NCBI GenBank assembly: GCA_030040235.1
Contig: JASHUC010000255.1
Location: 1 to 44,823, forward strand
Reading direction: 5' to 3'
Length of the DNA: 44,823 nucleotides
Origin: Gammaproteobacteria bacterium
Lineage (GTDB): Bacteria > Pseudomonadota > Gammaproteobacteria > Steroidobacterales > Steroidobacteraceae
The translations under genes were made by a program, and so were the position numbers. The first letter of the stretch is position 1, and every line of letters begins with the position of its first letter. Under the pieces are notes generated by a model that was not told where the DNA came from, searched no databases, and saw nothing but the letters and a program-made list of their open reading frames with translations. Below are positions 1-7,162 of the stretch, one piece after another.

Positions 1-168
1 GCCGAGCACAGCCTGCACATTCAGGGTCGCGCCATCGACCTGCGCATGTCGGGCTTCCCCACCCGCAGGCTTCGCGAGCTCGCGCTCGGCATGCGGCGTG
101 GCGGAGTCGGGTTCTATCCGGCCTCCGACTTCGTTCACATCGATAACGGCCGGGTGCGGCGCTGGTAG
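1..168 (+). CDS. C-terminal part of YcbK/DUF882-family murein peptidase (partial)
   Basis: The open frame enters from the left edge and stops at TAG 166-168. The 55 visible residues carry the zinc-peptidase M15-like signature HIQGRAID (H at visible residue 6, D at 13) and the later DFVHID segment with a second metal-binding His. They end in GRVRRW, typical of the YcbK/MepK-like DUF882 family, which cleaves peptide cross-links in periplasmic peptidoglycan. The start, signal peptide and promoter lie outside the window. The family call is firm; the exact bond cleaved is not known from this fragment. Confidence 0.85.
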   Translation, partial: AEHSLHIQGRAIDLRMSGFPTRRLRELALGMRRGGVGFYPASDFVHIDNGRVRRW

Positions 169-221
169 GGTAAGCCGCTAGCGCGACTCAGGCGCGCGGC
201 GCCATGGTCCAAGTGAGGCAC

Positions 222-424
222 TCACGGCCGCAACACATCCTCGATGCGTCTCATCGTATGCAAAGCCTGCGCTACCGAGTCCCCCTCGCCCACGGTGGCG
301 GGTCCCGCGTTCATGAGGTCGCCGACGGTGAGGGCCTTGGAATCAGCTTCGCTGCGGCGACGAGCTCCGTGCGTGGAGTGACAGTGACAACCGGACGCTT
401 GCACATGGTTCGCGCGATCGTCAT
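222..424 (-). pseudogene. Decayed CBS-domain protein gene
   Basis: An ATG at 424 overlaps the upstream methyltransferase stop (ATGA) and opens a frame MTIARTMCKRPVVTVTPRTE, the usual beginning of a small CBS-pair protein. It runs into a stop after about 38 residues. The other typical half-signature, LTVGDLMNAGPATVGEG followed by DSVAQALHTMRRIEDV, continues in a different frame and ends at TGA 222-224. About half of one CBS domain is missing between them and the second domain is incomplete. This is best explained by an internal deletion with frameshift plus 3' truncation. Intact CBS-pair proteins occur at 24254-24679 and 24824-25279. Confidence 0.75.
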
Positions 425-1101
425 GTAACCCTCCAAGTTGCTGGTGGCTTGAGGACCCCGGCGCACTCGCGGAGCGGCCATCGGGGTGCGTGTCTGCGGA
501 AGCGACAGTGAAGCAGCGGATGCGACTCGCCGGAGCTGCTTCGTAACGTTTCTGTCATGTGCTCCGCCAGCTCGAACTGATCTCCGAGCTCGGCCGGCAG
601 GGTTCGCGCCGTGTATCCCACAACGGAGCCACCACCGTAACGCGCCGGGCCTTCAAGGCCATACGTCGTGATGACGAGGCTTCCTTCCGGCCGAAGCGCT
701 TGCTGCACGATCTCCACATAGGCCTGGCGATCGTCCGGGTGAACGAGACGGTGGAACACCCCCCGGTCGTGCCACAGGGCGTAGCGCCGGTGGGGCCGGA
801 ACTGCAGTACAGGCACCTCCAGAAGCTTCACTGCCCCCGCACGCTCGCCGAGACGTCGCTGAAGCGCCTCGAGCGCACCGCGAGACTCAGCCAGGACGCT
901 GATATCCCGATAGCCGGCCGCAAGCCACTCGGCGACCGGCGAGGATAGGGCATCGCCGACATCGATGATGGGATCCTCCGGGTGCAAGGCGCATGCCACG
1001 ACCAGGCCTGAAGAATCCGCCGGCACCCCGCTTTCCGTGCGCTTCTCGGGTAATTCTTCGCGCGTTCGCTCCGATGGCGTCACTCTCGAGTCTCCGATCA
1101 T
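421..1101 (-). CDS. SAM-dependent methyltransferase-like protein, probably degenerate
   Basis: The ATG at 1101 overlaps the stop of the cytochrome gene (ATGA), giving 226 residues; a longer in-frame start would run deep into that gene. The middle and C-terminal parts match class I methyltransferases of the DVGGG...VLDLS type, with YALWHDRGVFHRLV, LRPEGSLVITTY and a final HCRFRR. Two things are odd. The glycine-rich SAM loop reads DVGDALSS and the acidic end of strand 2 reads VLAES, so both SAM-contact motifs are weakened. The usual N-terminal HWE...SWY segment is absent. The protein may be a non-catalytic relic. It sits second in a three-gene minus-strand unit. Confidence 0.65.
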   Translation of the reverse strand: MIGDSRVTPSERTREELPEKRTESGVPADSSGLVVACALHPEDPIIDVGDALSSPVAEWLAAGYRDISVLAESRGALEALQRRLGERAGAVKLLEVPVLQFRPHRRYALWHDRGVFHRLVHPDDRQAYVEIVQQALRPEGSLVITTYGLEGPARYGGGSVVGYTARTLPAELGDQFELAEHMTETLRSSSGESHPLLHCRFRRHAPRWPLRECAGVLKPPATWRVT

Positions 1102-1496
1102 TTTGCCCGCAAGCTCATGATGTAGCGCGCAACAGCCCGGATATCCTCCGGGGTGAGCATCGGATTCGGCATGGTCATCGGGATCGTCTTCATGTCCCAA
1201 TGCGTCGTTTTGATGAAGTGGCGAAGACTCTCCTCGGTCGTGGTCGGTCGATTGGCGATGTCATAAAACGCCGGTCCCGGTGTATCGAGGATCGGCGGGT
1301 ATTCCTGATCCTTGGCGACTACGTGACACGCCGAGCAGACGATTCGCGCGAGGTGATCTCCGCGCGCGACCACCGAGTCTCGGTGAGGCTCCGCGGTGAG
1401 CGCTGCTCCACTGCCGAGGAGTGCCGACAGGCCGAAGAGCAGCGGAGCAAGAGCCGCGGTGGAAACCCGCAAAATCGGCACCCGACTTCCTCGCAT
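1098..1496 (-). CDS. Class I c-type cytochrome, monoheme
   Basis: 132 residues. Residues 1-35 form a signal peptide (basic start, hydrophobic LAPLLFGLSALLGSGAAL core), so the protein is exported to the periplasm. A single heme-attachment motif CSACH lies near residue 55, and methionines in IPMTMPNPM are candidates for the sixth heme ligand. The end, LTPEDIRAVARYIMSLR, is the characteristic last helix of small soluble cytochromes c. The partner oxidase or dehydrogenase is not evident nearby. It is the first gene of a minus-strand unit with the methyltransferase-like gene (4-base overlap) and the CBS remnant. A TAGGTA-type element lies 65 bases upstream. Confidence 0.85.
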   Translation of the reverse strand: MRGSRVPILRVSTAALAPLLFGLSALLGSGAALTAEPHRDSVVARGDHLARIVCSACHVVAKDQEYPPILDTPGPAFYDIANRPTTTEESLRHFIKTTHWDMKTIPMTMPNPMLTPEDIRAVARYIMSLRAK

Positions 1497-1561
1497 GAGC
1501 TTTCCCCGAGAATGAGGCGACCGAGGAGCATGGTGAGCGCCGCCACAGCGGCTGGCGATCC

Positions 1562-1575
1562 GGAAAGATACCTAG
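1562..1575 (-). promoter_or_regulatory. TAGGTA element A (putative FixJ-type site)
   Basis: On the minus strand this reads CTAGGTATCTTTCC. Its proximal edge is 65 bases upstream of the cytochrome c start at 1496 and it points toward that gene. It is one of five close copies of the same element between genes in this window (see 4112, 20250, 24117, 28104). The factor is unproven. Confidence 0.5.
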
Positions 1576-1655
1576 CTAATTCGCTGGGATCCCTTCAGTG
1601 ATTTCGAGACGCTTTTAAACCGCATGACGCCGCGTACGTTCGGCTCGTGGCCTCG

Positions 1656-1790
1656 CATAGCCTTGGGCTCGTTCGCGCCGAGCTTCCCGCCGTCAAGAAG
1701 GAGGACGTGAAGGTCACCATCGATAACGGCATGCTGAAGATCGAGTTCTCGTTGCCCGACCACCGTCAGCTTCTGCGCTTGCGTTCGTAG
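1656..1790 (+). pseudogene. Fragment of a small heat-shock protein (Hsp20) gene
   Basis: In the plus-strand frame ending at TAG 1788-1790 the translation contains VRAELPAVKKEDVKVTIDNG, the signature of the first half of an alpha-crystallin domain. It then jumps directly to a FSLPDH-like segment that normally lies some 40 residues further on, and degenerates. There is no start codon with an N-terminal region. The last 25 bases overlap the 3' end of the convergent hibernation-factor gene. I read this as the remains of an Hsp20 gene after deletion of its ends and middle. Confidence 0.7.
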
Positions 1791-2086
1791 TCCTCGAGCT
1801 TGCGTCGGGCCGCCCGAAACGCGTCGCGCAGCGCAACGTACGGATCTTCGTGAGCGTGATCGGCGGCGTGCGCCCGTCGGATCGCGATCTCCTCTCCTGG
1901 CAGCGTGATGTCGATATGGAAATCGTACAGCCTCCCGTGCTGCTGATGATGCGGCACAGGCTCCACGATCACGTGGCACCGCGTAATGTCACCGCCGAAC
2001 TTCTCGAGTCGCCCGGCAAGCTCACGTATGCGCGCCTCGAGCGCCGGCGAGGGCTTCATCTGACGGAAACTGATCTGCAAAAGCAT
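1766..2086 (-). CDS. HPF/RaiA-family ribosome hibernation factor
   Basis: 106 residues from the ATG at 2086 (LLQISFRQMKPSPALEARIR); an in-frame TTG at 2104 could add six residues. The sequence follows the sigma-54 modulation/S30EA fold of short hibernation factors: a beta strand, a helix of the type EARIRELAGRLEKF, strands with CHVIVEPV and FHIDITLPG, then HEDPYVALRDAFRAARRKLE. Proteins of this family bind the 30S decoding region and silence or dimerise ribosomes in starvation. It is the last gene of a minus-strand USP-CHAD-HPF unit, 40 bases after the CHAD gene, which fits a dormancy or stress role. Confidence 0.85.
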   Translation of the reverse strand: MLLQISFRQMKPSPALEARIRELAGRLEKFGGDITRCHVIVEPVPHHQQHGRLYDFHIDITLPGEEIAIRRAHAADHAHEDPYVALRDAFRAARRKLEDYERKRRS

Positions 2087-2126
2087 GTCGGACCCCGGGT
2101 GCAAGACTCAAGCGGGCGGGAACTGC

Positions 2127-3089
2127 CTAACACAGCCCGTCCGGATCTGGCGTGGAGCGTGACACGCGCGATTTCCGCTCGCCATGCGTACCTCTACCGA
2201 CAGAGCGGCGGCAACAGCGCGACAGCTGCCGCTCCCAGTCGCGAGGCCGGCCTGCGAAGAACTTCTTGCCGCTCTTCACGGAATCGACAGCCAGGCGATT
2301 CCACCGCCGGCCGATAATCTTTTCCAACGGCGCGAGGTCGACCCCATTGTCGTTCGCGAAGCGGTCCGCCTTCCGGGCCAGCACCGCCAGATCGTGCGCC
2401 CGGCCGAGCTCATCCGTCAGCCGCTCTGCTTGTCGCGCGAGCCGGGCGAGCTTCCGGGAGCGCACGGGCTTTAGCATCTGCAGGGCATACCGCAGGTACT
2501 TTACCTGCTTGCGCCATTCGTGCAGCGATGCGTCGGAAAGGCGTATCCGGGTACCCGGCAGAGCGCACCGGCTCGCCCCGTAGATGCGTTTCAGCGCGGG
2601 GCCGAGCACCGACCATCCATGCCGGCCGACCTGCCAGTCGCCCAACCGATCGTGTAGCACCTCGAGTGCGCGCCGCGTTCGCTCGAGCTCCTTCGGACGC
2701 TCCTGCAAGCGGCGCTGCATGCTCGCCTGTTCGGCTTGCAACCTGCCCGCCAGCTTGGCGACACCCGGGCAGGCTCTGAGCGAACGATTGCTCCGGCGCA
2801 GGAATTGGATGGTTTCTACCAGCATCTTCGCGTCGCGAGCCGCGTTGAGCACACGCGCGGAATCCCGAAGAACGAGGTTGTCGCGGTGATAAACACGGTC
2901 GCCGAGCGCCGGCCGCAGCAGACGCAGCACAGTCCGCGCCCGCTTGAGGTCCTTGCGCGCCGCGTGTACAGCCACTGCAGAGAGCTCGGGTGATGCCAAT
3001 TCACGCGCCGCCCGTCGCACGAAACGACTCGCCGCCCGACGCAGGGTGTGCGTGGCCTCCCTGTCCACGCTCATCGTGCTGGCAGCCAT
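2127..3089 (-). CDS. CHAD-domain protein
   Basis: 320 residues, strongly basic, made largely of helices. The conserved histidines of CHAD (conserved histidine alpha-helical domain) proteins are visible in VHAARKDLKRARTVLRLLRP near residue 42 and in LHEWRKQVKYLRYALQML near residue 190. CHAD domains bind inorganic polyphosphate and often lie near polyphosphate enzymes, but no polyphosphate kinase is seen in this window. The basic tail (residues about 285-320) is low in conservation. It follows the USP gene by 46 bases and precedes HPF, so it is probably co-transcribed with them. Confidence 0.85.
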   Translation of the reverse strand: MAASTMSVDREATHTLRRAASRFVRRAARELASPELSAVAVHAARKDLKRARTVLRLLRPALGDRVYHRDNLVLRDSARVLNAARDAKMLVETIQFLRRSNRSLRACPGVAKLAGRLQAEQASMQRRLQERPKELERTRRALEVLHDRLGDWQVGRHGWSVLGPALKRIYGASRCALPGTRIRLSDASLHEWRKQVKYLRYALQMLKPVRSRKLARLARQAERLTDELGRAHDLAVLARKADRFANDNGVDLAPLEKIIGRRWNRLAVDSVKSGKKFFAGRPRDWERQLSRCCRRSVGRGTHGERKSRVSRSTPDPDGLC

Positions 3090-3135
3090 GTCGCTGAGGT
3101 CTCGGCGCGTTTCCTGGCGCGCAATGCCTCACGAC

Positions 3136-4005
3136 TCAACGCATCATGAGCACGGGGGCTTCGGCCTGTTCGATGAGGGTCCGGGTAATGCCTCCGAACA
3201 TGAGCTCGCGCAGGGGTCCATGGCTGAATGCGCCGACGACCAAGAGGTCCGGGCGGAGTTCCTGCACCACCTGCGGCAGGCGCTCCGTTGCCGGGTGCGA
3301 TCCGCCGTCTGCGAGATTGATCTTCGCGGTGATTCCATGCCAGGCCAGTTCCTGTGCGAGGTGCTCGAGAGCCTCCCGGGACGCAGCTCGCGCTTCAACG
3401 ATACTGAGCAGGATCACCCGCTGTGCCTGCTCGAGCAGCGGCATCGCCGCAGCGAGGGCGCGAGCGGCTTCGGGCTGCTCCTTCCAGCCGACCACGATGG
3501 TGTCGATCGTCGCCGGGGGCGTGCCTTGAGGCGCGATCACGATCGGCCGCCCGCAATTCGCGAGCAGACTCTCGATCAAACCGGTTGCCAGATAGTCGGT
3601 ACTTCGCCGGCGTCCGACGACCGTCAGGTCGGCGTGCCGGGCGTGGAAAATCAGGCGCTCCATGGCGTGATCGGTCTCCTCGCACCAGCTCGCGCTCGGC
3701 GTGGCGCCACCGGCCGGCGCACTGCGAATCTCGACTCCGTTCGTGGCGCACAGGTCTGTGAAATGCCTGAGCGCGCTCTCCGCGAGCTCATGGCCCCGCT
3801 GGCGCAGATTCACCAGCGACTCGCTGATGGCCGGGCCCCTCGCAAACTCGACGTGCGGCGCATGCACTGCCGCCTCACCTGGCGTGATGTGGACGTGGAG
3901 GAACTCCAGGTGCGCCGCAGCCGCCCTGCCAACGGCCAGCGCCGTCGAAAATACGCACGCATCGGTTCGAGACCCACTCGTAGGAACCAAAATCGTCTTG
4001 AGCAT
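3136..4005 (-). CDS. Tandem-domain universal stress protein
   Basis: 289 residues from the ATG at 4005, which has GAGGAA seven bases upstream; the frame stays open far upstream but that part has no USP homology. There are two UspA folds. The first begins MLKTILVPTSGS and the second IDTIVVGWKEQPEAARAL near residue 160, ending LLVVGAFSHGPLRELMFGG followed by TRTLIEQAEAPVLMMR. The second domain keeps the G-2x-G-9x-G(S/T)-like nucleotide loop; the first ends GRRRSTDYLATGLIESLL. It is cytoplasmic, probably an ATP/AMP-binding stress protein, and is first in the USP-CHAD-HPF unit. A TAGGTA element lies about 107 bases upstream. Confidence 0.9.
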   Translation of the reverse strand: MLKTILVPTSGSRTDACVFSTALAVGRAAAAHLEFLHVHITPGEAAVHAPHVEFARGPAISESLVNLRQRGHELAESALRHFTDLCATNGVEIRSAPAGGATPSASWCEETDHAMERLIFHARHADLTVVGRRRSTDYLATGLIESLLANCGRPIVIAPQGTPPATIDTIVVGWKEQPEAARALAAAMPLLEQAQRVILLSIVEARAASREALEHLAQELAWHGITAKINLADGGSHPATERLPQVVQELRPDLLVVGAFSHGPLRELMFGGITRTLIEQAEAPVLMMR

Positions 4006-4246
4006 CTGCGTTCCTCGCTCTATATCGAACCCCGGCCCACGAGGGAAGGCTGCTCGAACTCGTCGCGCGGTGGAATACGGGAAATTGCGGACTGACGAAG
4101 CCTCGGGACTCGAGAAACTACCTACATCGGGGCGTCGTCCTTCTCCTCCGTGTTCTTGCGCATGCCCTAGGGATATCTTCGGATGTGCAGCGCACGCCGA
4201 AGCGGTCACCATGCGATTCACACTTGGATCGAACGCGGAACAAACG
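4006..4246. promoter_or_regulatory. Divergent promoter region between USP and exporter operon
   Basis: This is the only sizeable gap before the 16-gene plus-strand run, so it should hold promoters for both directions. It contains TAGGTA element B at 4112-4125 and, at 4167-4182, CTAGGGATATCTTCGG, which partly resembles the same element in plus orientation. I could not identify a convincing sigma-70 -35/-10 pair on either strand. Confidence 0.5.
4112..4125 (-). promoter_or_regulatory. TAGGTA element B (putative FixJ-type site)
   Basis: Reads GTAGGTAGTTTCTC on the minus strand, pointing toward the USP gene, with its proximal edge about 107 bases from that start codon. It is also about 120 bases upstream of the exporter permease in the other direction, so one site could serve both units. 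Confidence 0.5.
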
Positions 4247-5383
4247 ATGCGCGGCATTCTGAGAATTGCGTACAAGCTGTTGGTGAACGATCGCGCCAAG
4301 TTCGCCGCGCTCCTCGTCGGTATCACCTTCGCCGTGTTCCTGATGATCGAGATGACCTCATTGTTTGCCGGCATCCTCCTGCGCTCCTCCGCGACCGTGA
4401 TCAACATCGGCGCCTCCATCTGGGTGATGGACCCGGCCGTCCAGACGGTCGCGAACACGATTCCGCTTCCGAACTACGTTCTCGATGAGGTCCGGAGTAT
4501 TCCCGGCGTCAAGTACGCCGTACCGCTGTACTCCGGAAGCGCGCTCCTCAAGCTCCGCGACGGTACGTATCAGGCTGCGAACATCGTGGGCCTCGATGAT
4601 ACGAGCCTGGTCGGCAGTCCCCAGATGGTCGCCGGGAACATCCAGGACATCTTCGCCGAGAACGCTTTCATCGCGATCGAGGACTCCGAGTTCTACAAGC
4701 TGGAGAATCCCCACATCGGCACCGAGTTCGAGCTCAACGACCACCGCGGCAAGATCGTCGGCCTCGCCCACGTCGCCTCGAGCGCGCTGTTCGGCGTGCC
4801 GACGCTCTATACGACCTATTACCGCGCGCTGCAGTACATCCCCAACACCCGGTTCACCATCTCGTATGTCCTGGTCGAGCCGAAATCGCCCGCCGATGTC
4901 ACGGCCATCAAGGATCGCGTCGCCGCCGATGGCTACCTCGCCCTGACCAAGGACGAGTTCATGAGCAAGATCTCCAACTTCTACATGTACCAGACCGGCA
5001 TCGGAACCAACATGCTGCTCATGACGCTCATCAGCTTCATCGTCGGATTGTCGATCTCCGGCCAGACCTTCTACACCTTCATCCTCGAGAACATCGATCG
5101 CTTCGGGGCGCTCAAGGCAATCGGTGCGAAGTCCCGCGAGCTGGTCTCGATGATCCTGTTCCAGGCGACCTTCGTCGCCCTCACGGGCTACGGCTTCGGC
5201 GTCGGGCTGTGCACGCTCGTCATCTGGCTCGCCAAGGCGCACCTCCCCGACTACGCGGCCATCGTCACCTTCCCGAACCTGGGAATCGCCTTCGTGATGG
5301 TCGTGATCATCGCCGCCTCGTCGAGCTACTTCGGCGTGCGCAAGGTGCTCCTGATCGAGCCCTTCGACATCTTCCGGGGCTGA
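4247..5383 (+). CDS. FtsX/DevC-type ABC exporter permease
   Basis: 378 residues from the ATG at 4247 (MRGILRIAYKLLVNDRAKF); an in-frame ATG at 4211 would add 12 residues and neither has a strong ribosome site. Topology is that of MacB/DevC permeases: one N-terminal membrane segment (about residues 18-40), a large periplasmic domain (about 45-260) and three C-terminal membrane segments, with FGALKAIGAKSRELVSMILF as the cytoplasmic coupling helix. It works with the ATPase, membrane-fusion protein and outer-membrane factor that follow, forming an envelope-spanning exporter. Substrate unknown. First gene of the long operon. Confidence 0.9.
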   Translation: MRGILRIAYKLLVNDRAKFAALLVGITFAVFLMIEMTSLFAGILLRSSATVINIGASIWVMDPAVQTVANTIPLPNYVLDEVRSIPGVKYAVPLYSGSALLKLRDGTYQAANIVGLDDTSLVGSPQMVAGNIQDIFAENAFIAIEDSEFYKLENPHIGTEFELNDHRGKIVGLAHVASSALFGVPTLYTTYYRALQYIPNTRFTISYVLVEPKSPADVTAIKDRVAADGYLALTKDEFMSKISNFYMYQTGIGTNMLLMTLISFIVGLSISGQTFYTFILENIDRFGALKAIGAKSRELVSMILFQATFVALTGYGFGVGLCTLVIWLAKAHLPDYAAIVTFPNLGIAFVMVVIIAASSSYFGVRKVLLIEPFDIFRG

Positions 5384-5385
5384 CC

Positions 5386-6087
5386 ATGGCAACGGCAATC
5401 GAGGCAACAGGCATCAACAAGTGGTTTGGCGAGGGAGAGGCCCGTACCCACGCCGTCAAGGACGTGAACTTCCAGGCGAGCTTCGGCGAGATGTTGTACG
5501 TCGTCGGCCCCTCCGGAAGCGGCAAGACAACCATGCTCAGCATGATCTCCGGCATTCTCCGGCCCAACTCCGGGAGCGTTGAGATCGAGGGCACGGACAT
5601 CTGGAGGATGTCGGCCGACGCGCTCGCAGAGTTTCGTCTCCATAAGATCGGCTTCGTCTTTCAGGACTACCATCTCTTTCCGCGGCTCACGACGGCCGAG
5701 AACGTCGCGATCCCGCTCATTCTGCAGAACCGGGTGTGGGACGAGGCGCTCGCCGAGGCGCAGCGCGATCTTGACGTGGTTGGACTCCAGAATCGCGCGC
5801 AGCTTCCTCCCGTGAAGCTGAGCGGCGGTGAGCAGCAGCGTGTCGCAATCGCCCGCGCGATCATCAGCCGCCCCGACATCATGATCTTCGATGAGCCGAC
5901 GGCCTCGCTCGACGGGGATACCGGCCGCACGATCGTTCAGTTCGTGCGTGAGCACCTGCTCTCGGACAAGCGCTGCATCGTGATCGTCACGCATGACAGC
6001 CGAATCTACGAGTTCGCCGACCGGATCCTGAAGATGGAGGACGGCAAGATGACTGGCGTTGAGCGGAGCGACTTGAATGCACAATAG
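5386..6087 (+). CDS. ABC transporter ATP-binding protein (MacB/DevA/LolD type)
   Basis: 233 residues; ATG two bases after the permease stop. Complete nucleotide-binding domain: Walker A GPSGSGKTT (about residues 43-51), Q-loop VFQDYHLFP, signature LSGGEQQRVAIARA, Walker B IMIFDEPTASLDG and the switch His in VTHD. It belongs to the class that powers FtsX-like permeases, in which ATP hydrolysis drives a mechanical stroke in the periplasm rather than membrane transport as such. The next gene starts inside its last codons (11-base overlap), indicating translational coupling. Confidence 0.93.
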   Translation: MATAIEATGINKWFGEGEARTHAVKDVNFQASFGEMLYVVGPSGSGKTTMLSMISGILRPNSGSVEIEGTDIWRMSADALAEFRLHKIGFVFQDYHLFPRLTTAENVAIPLILQNRVWDEALAEAQRDLDVVGLQNRAQLPPVKLSGGEQQRVAIARAIISRPDIMIFDEPTASLDGDTGRTIVQFVREHLLSDKRCIVIVTHDSRIYEFADRILKMEDGKMTGVERSDLNAQ

Positions 6088-7162
6088 AATCATCTTCCTC
6101 GCCTCAGGCCTCGGCCTGACACTCGCGCTCGTGAGCGCCTTCATCTTCAGCCAGCAACCGAAGGCGCAGCCGCCCGTTTTCAATCCCACGGCCGATCCCT
6201 ACGCGAAGGGGATCTACTCCGAGGGCATGGTCGAGAGCGATCAGTCCCAAGGGGAGAACATCAATCTGTATCCCGAGGTGCCGGGCCCCATCACGCAGGT
6301 GCTCGTCGCGGAGGGACAGAGGGTATGCAAGGGTGACGCTCTCGTCACGATCGACGATTCGGTCCAGCGCGCCACGACCGAGCAATTGAAGGCCCAGGCC
6401 GAGGCGGCCCTCACGATGCTGCACGAGCTCAAAGCCGAGCCGCGCCGCGAGACCCTCGCGGTCTCCGTCGCGCAGGTCGATAACGCCCGCGCAACGCTCA
6501 AGAACGCCCGCGACCAGCTCGCGAAGGAGCGCCGCTCGTTCGAGATGGACCCCAAGTCCGTGAGCAGGAACGATCTCGACAACGCCATCAACGCCGAGCG
6601 CATCGCCGCCACCAATCTGGAAGTGGTCGAAAAGCAGTACGAGCTCACCAAGGCGGGCGCGTGGATCTACGACATCCAGAACCAGGAACGGACCTATACC
6701 TCCCTTGAGAAGTCCTATTTGTCGGCCGCGGCGCTGCTTGCGAAGTACACGATCCGGGCGCCCTCCGACGGGGTCGTGCTCGCCGTGCAGGCGACGACGG
6801 GCAGCTATGTCTCCACGCAAGGCGCCTACGACTCCTACACGCAGGGGTTCGATCCGCTCGTCGTGATGGGCAAGCCCCAGAGCCACCTCGAGGTGCGGGC
6901 ATACATCGATGAGATCCTGATCCACGAGCTGCCGAACCCGGCGAAGATGCAGGCGGAGATGTTCATTCGCGGCACCAATGACCGTGTGCCGCTCACCTTC
7001 GTGCGCTTCCAGCCCTATATCTCCCCGAAGATCGAGCTCTCCGACGAGCGCCAGGAGCTGGTGGACGTGCGGGTGCTCCCGGTCATCTTCCGCTTCGAGA
7101 ATCCCGCGGCGCTGCATCTTTATCCCGGACAGCTGGTCGACGTGTATGTCAAATCCGAGTGA
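6077..7162 (+). CDS. HlyD/DevB-type periplasmic membrane-fusion protein
   Basis: 361 residues. An uncleaved N-terminal membrane anchor (IIFLASGLGLTLALVSAFIF) is followed by a lipoyl-like half motif (VPGPITQVLVAEGQRVCKGD), a long coiled-coil hairpin (about residues 100-220), the second lipoyl half (YTIRAPSDGVVLAVQATTGS) and beta-barrel domains up to LYPGQLVDVYVK. It bridges the inner-membrane FtsX-like permease to the outer-membrane factor. It overlaps the ATPase gene by 11 bases and the outer-membrane factor gene by 17, so the four exporter genes are translated as a block. Confidence 0.9.
   Translation: MHNRIIFLASGLGLTLALVSAFIFSQQPKAQPPVFNPTADPYAKGIYSEGMVESDQSQGENINLYPEVPGPITQVLVAEGQRVCKGDALVTIDDSVQRATTEQLKAQAEAALTMLHELKAEPRRETLAVSVAQVDNARATLKNARDQLAKERRSFEMDPKSVSRNDLDNAINAERIAATNLEVVEKQYELTKAGAWIYDIQNQERTYTSLEKSYLSAAALLAKYTIRAPSDGVVLAVQATTGSYVSTQGAYDSYTQGFDPLVVMGKPQSHLEVRAYIDEILIHELPNPAKMQAEMFIRGTNDRVPLTFVRFQPYISPKIELSDERQELVDVRVLPVIFRFENPAALHLYPGQLVDVYVKSE

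Noticed and set aside
2117..2130. TTAGGCAGTTCCC on the minus strand before the hibernation-factor gene, similar to the TAGGTA element.
   Set aside because: Two mismatches in the core, overlap with the CHAD stop codon, and only about 30 bases from the start; not counted as a site.
2495..2510. Palindrome-like CAGGTACTTTACCTG resembling the TAGGTA element.
   Set aside because: It lies inside the CHAD coding sequence where it encodes conserved residues; treated as coincidence.
3701..4210. Long upstream extension of the exporter permease frame.
   Set aside because: It runs antisense through the universal stress protein gene and has no permease homology before about 4247.
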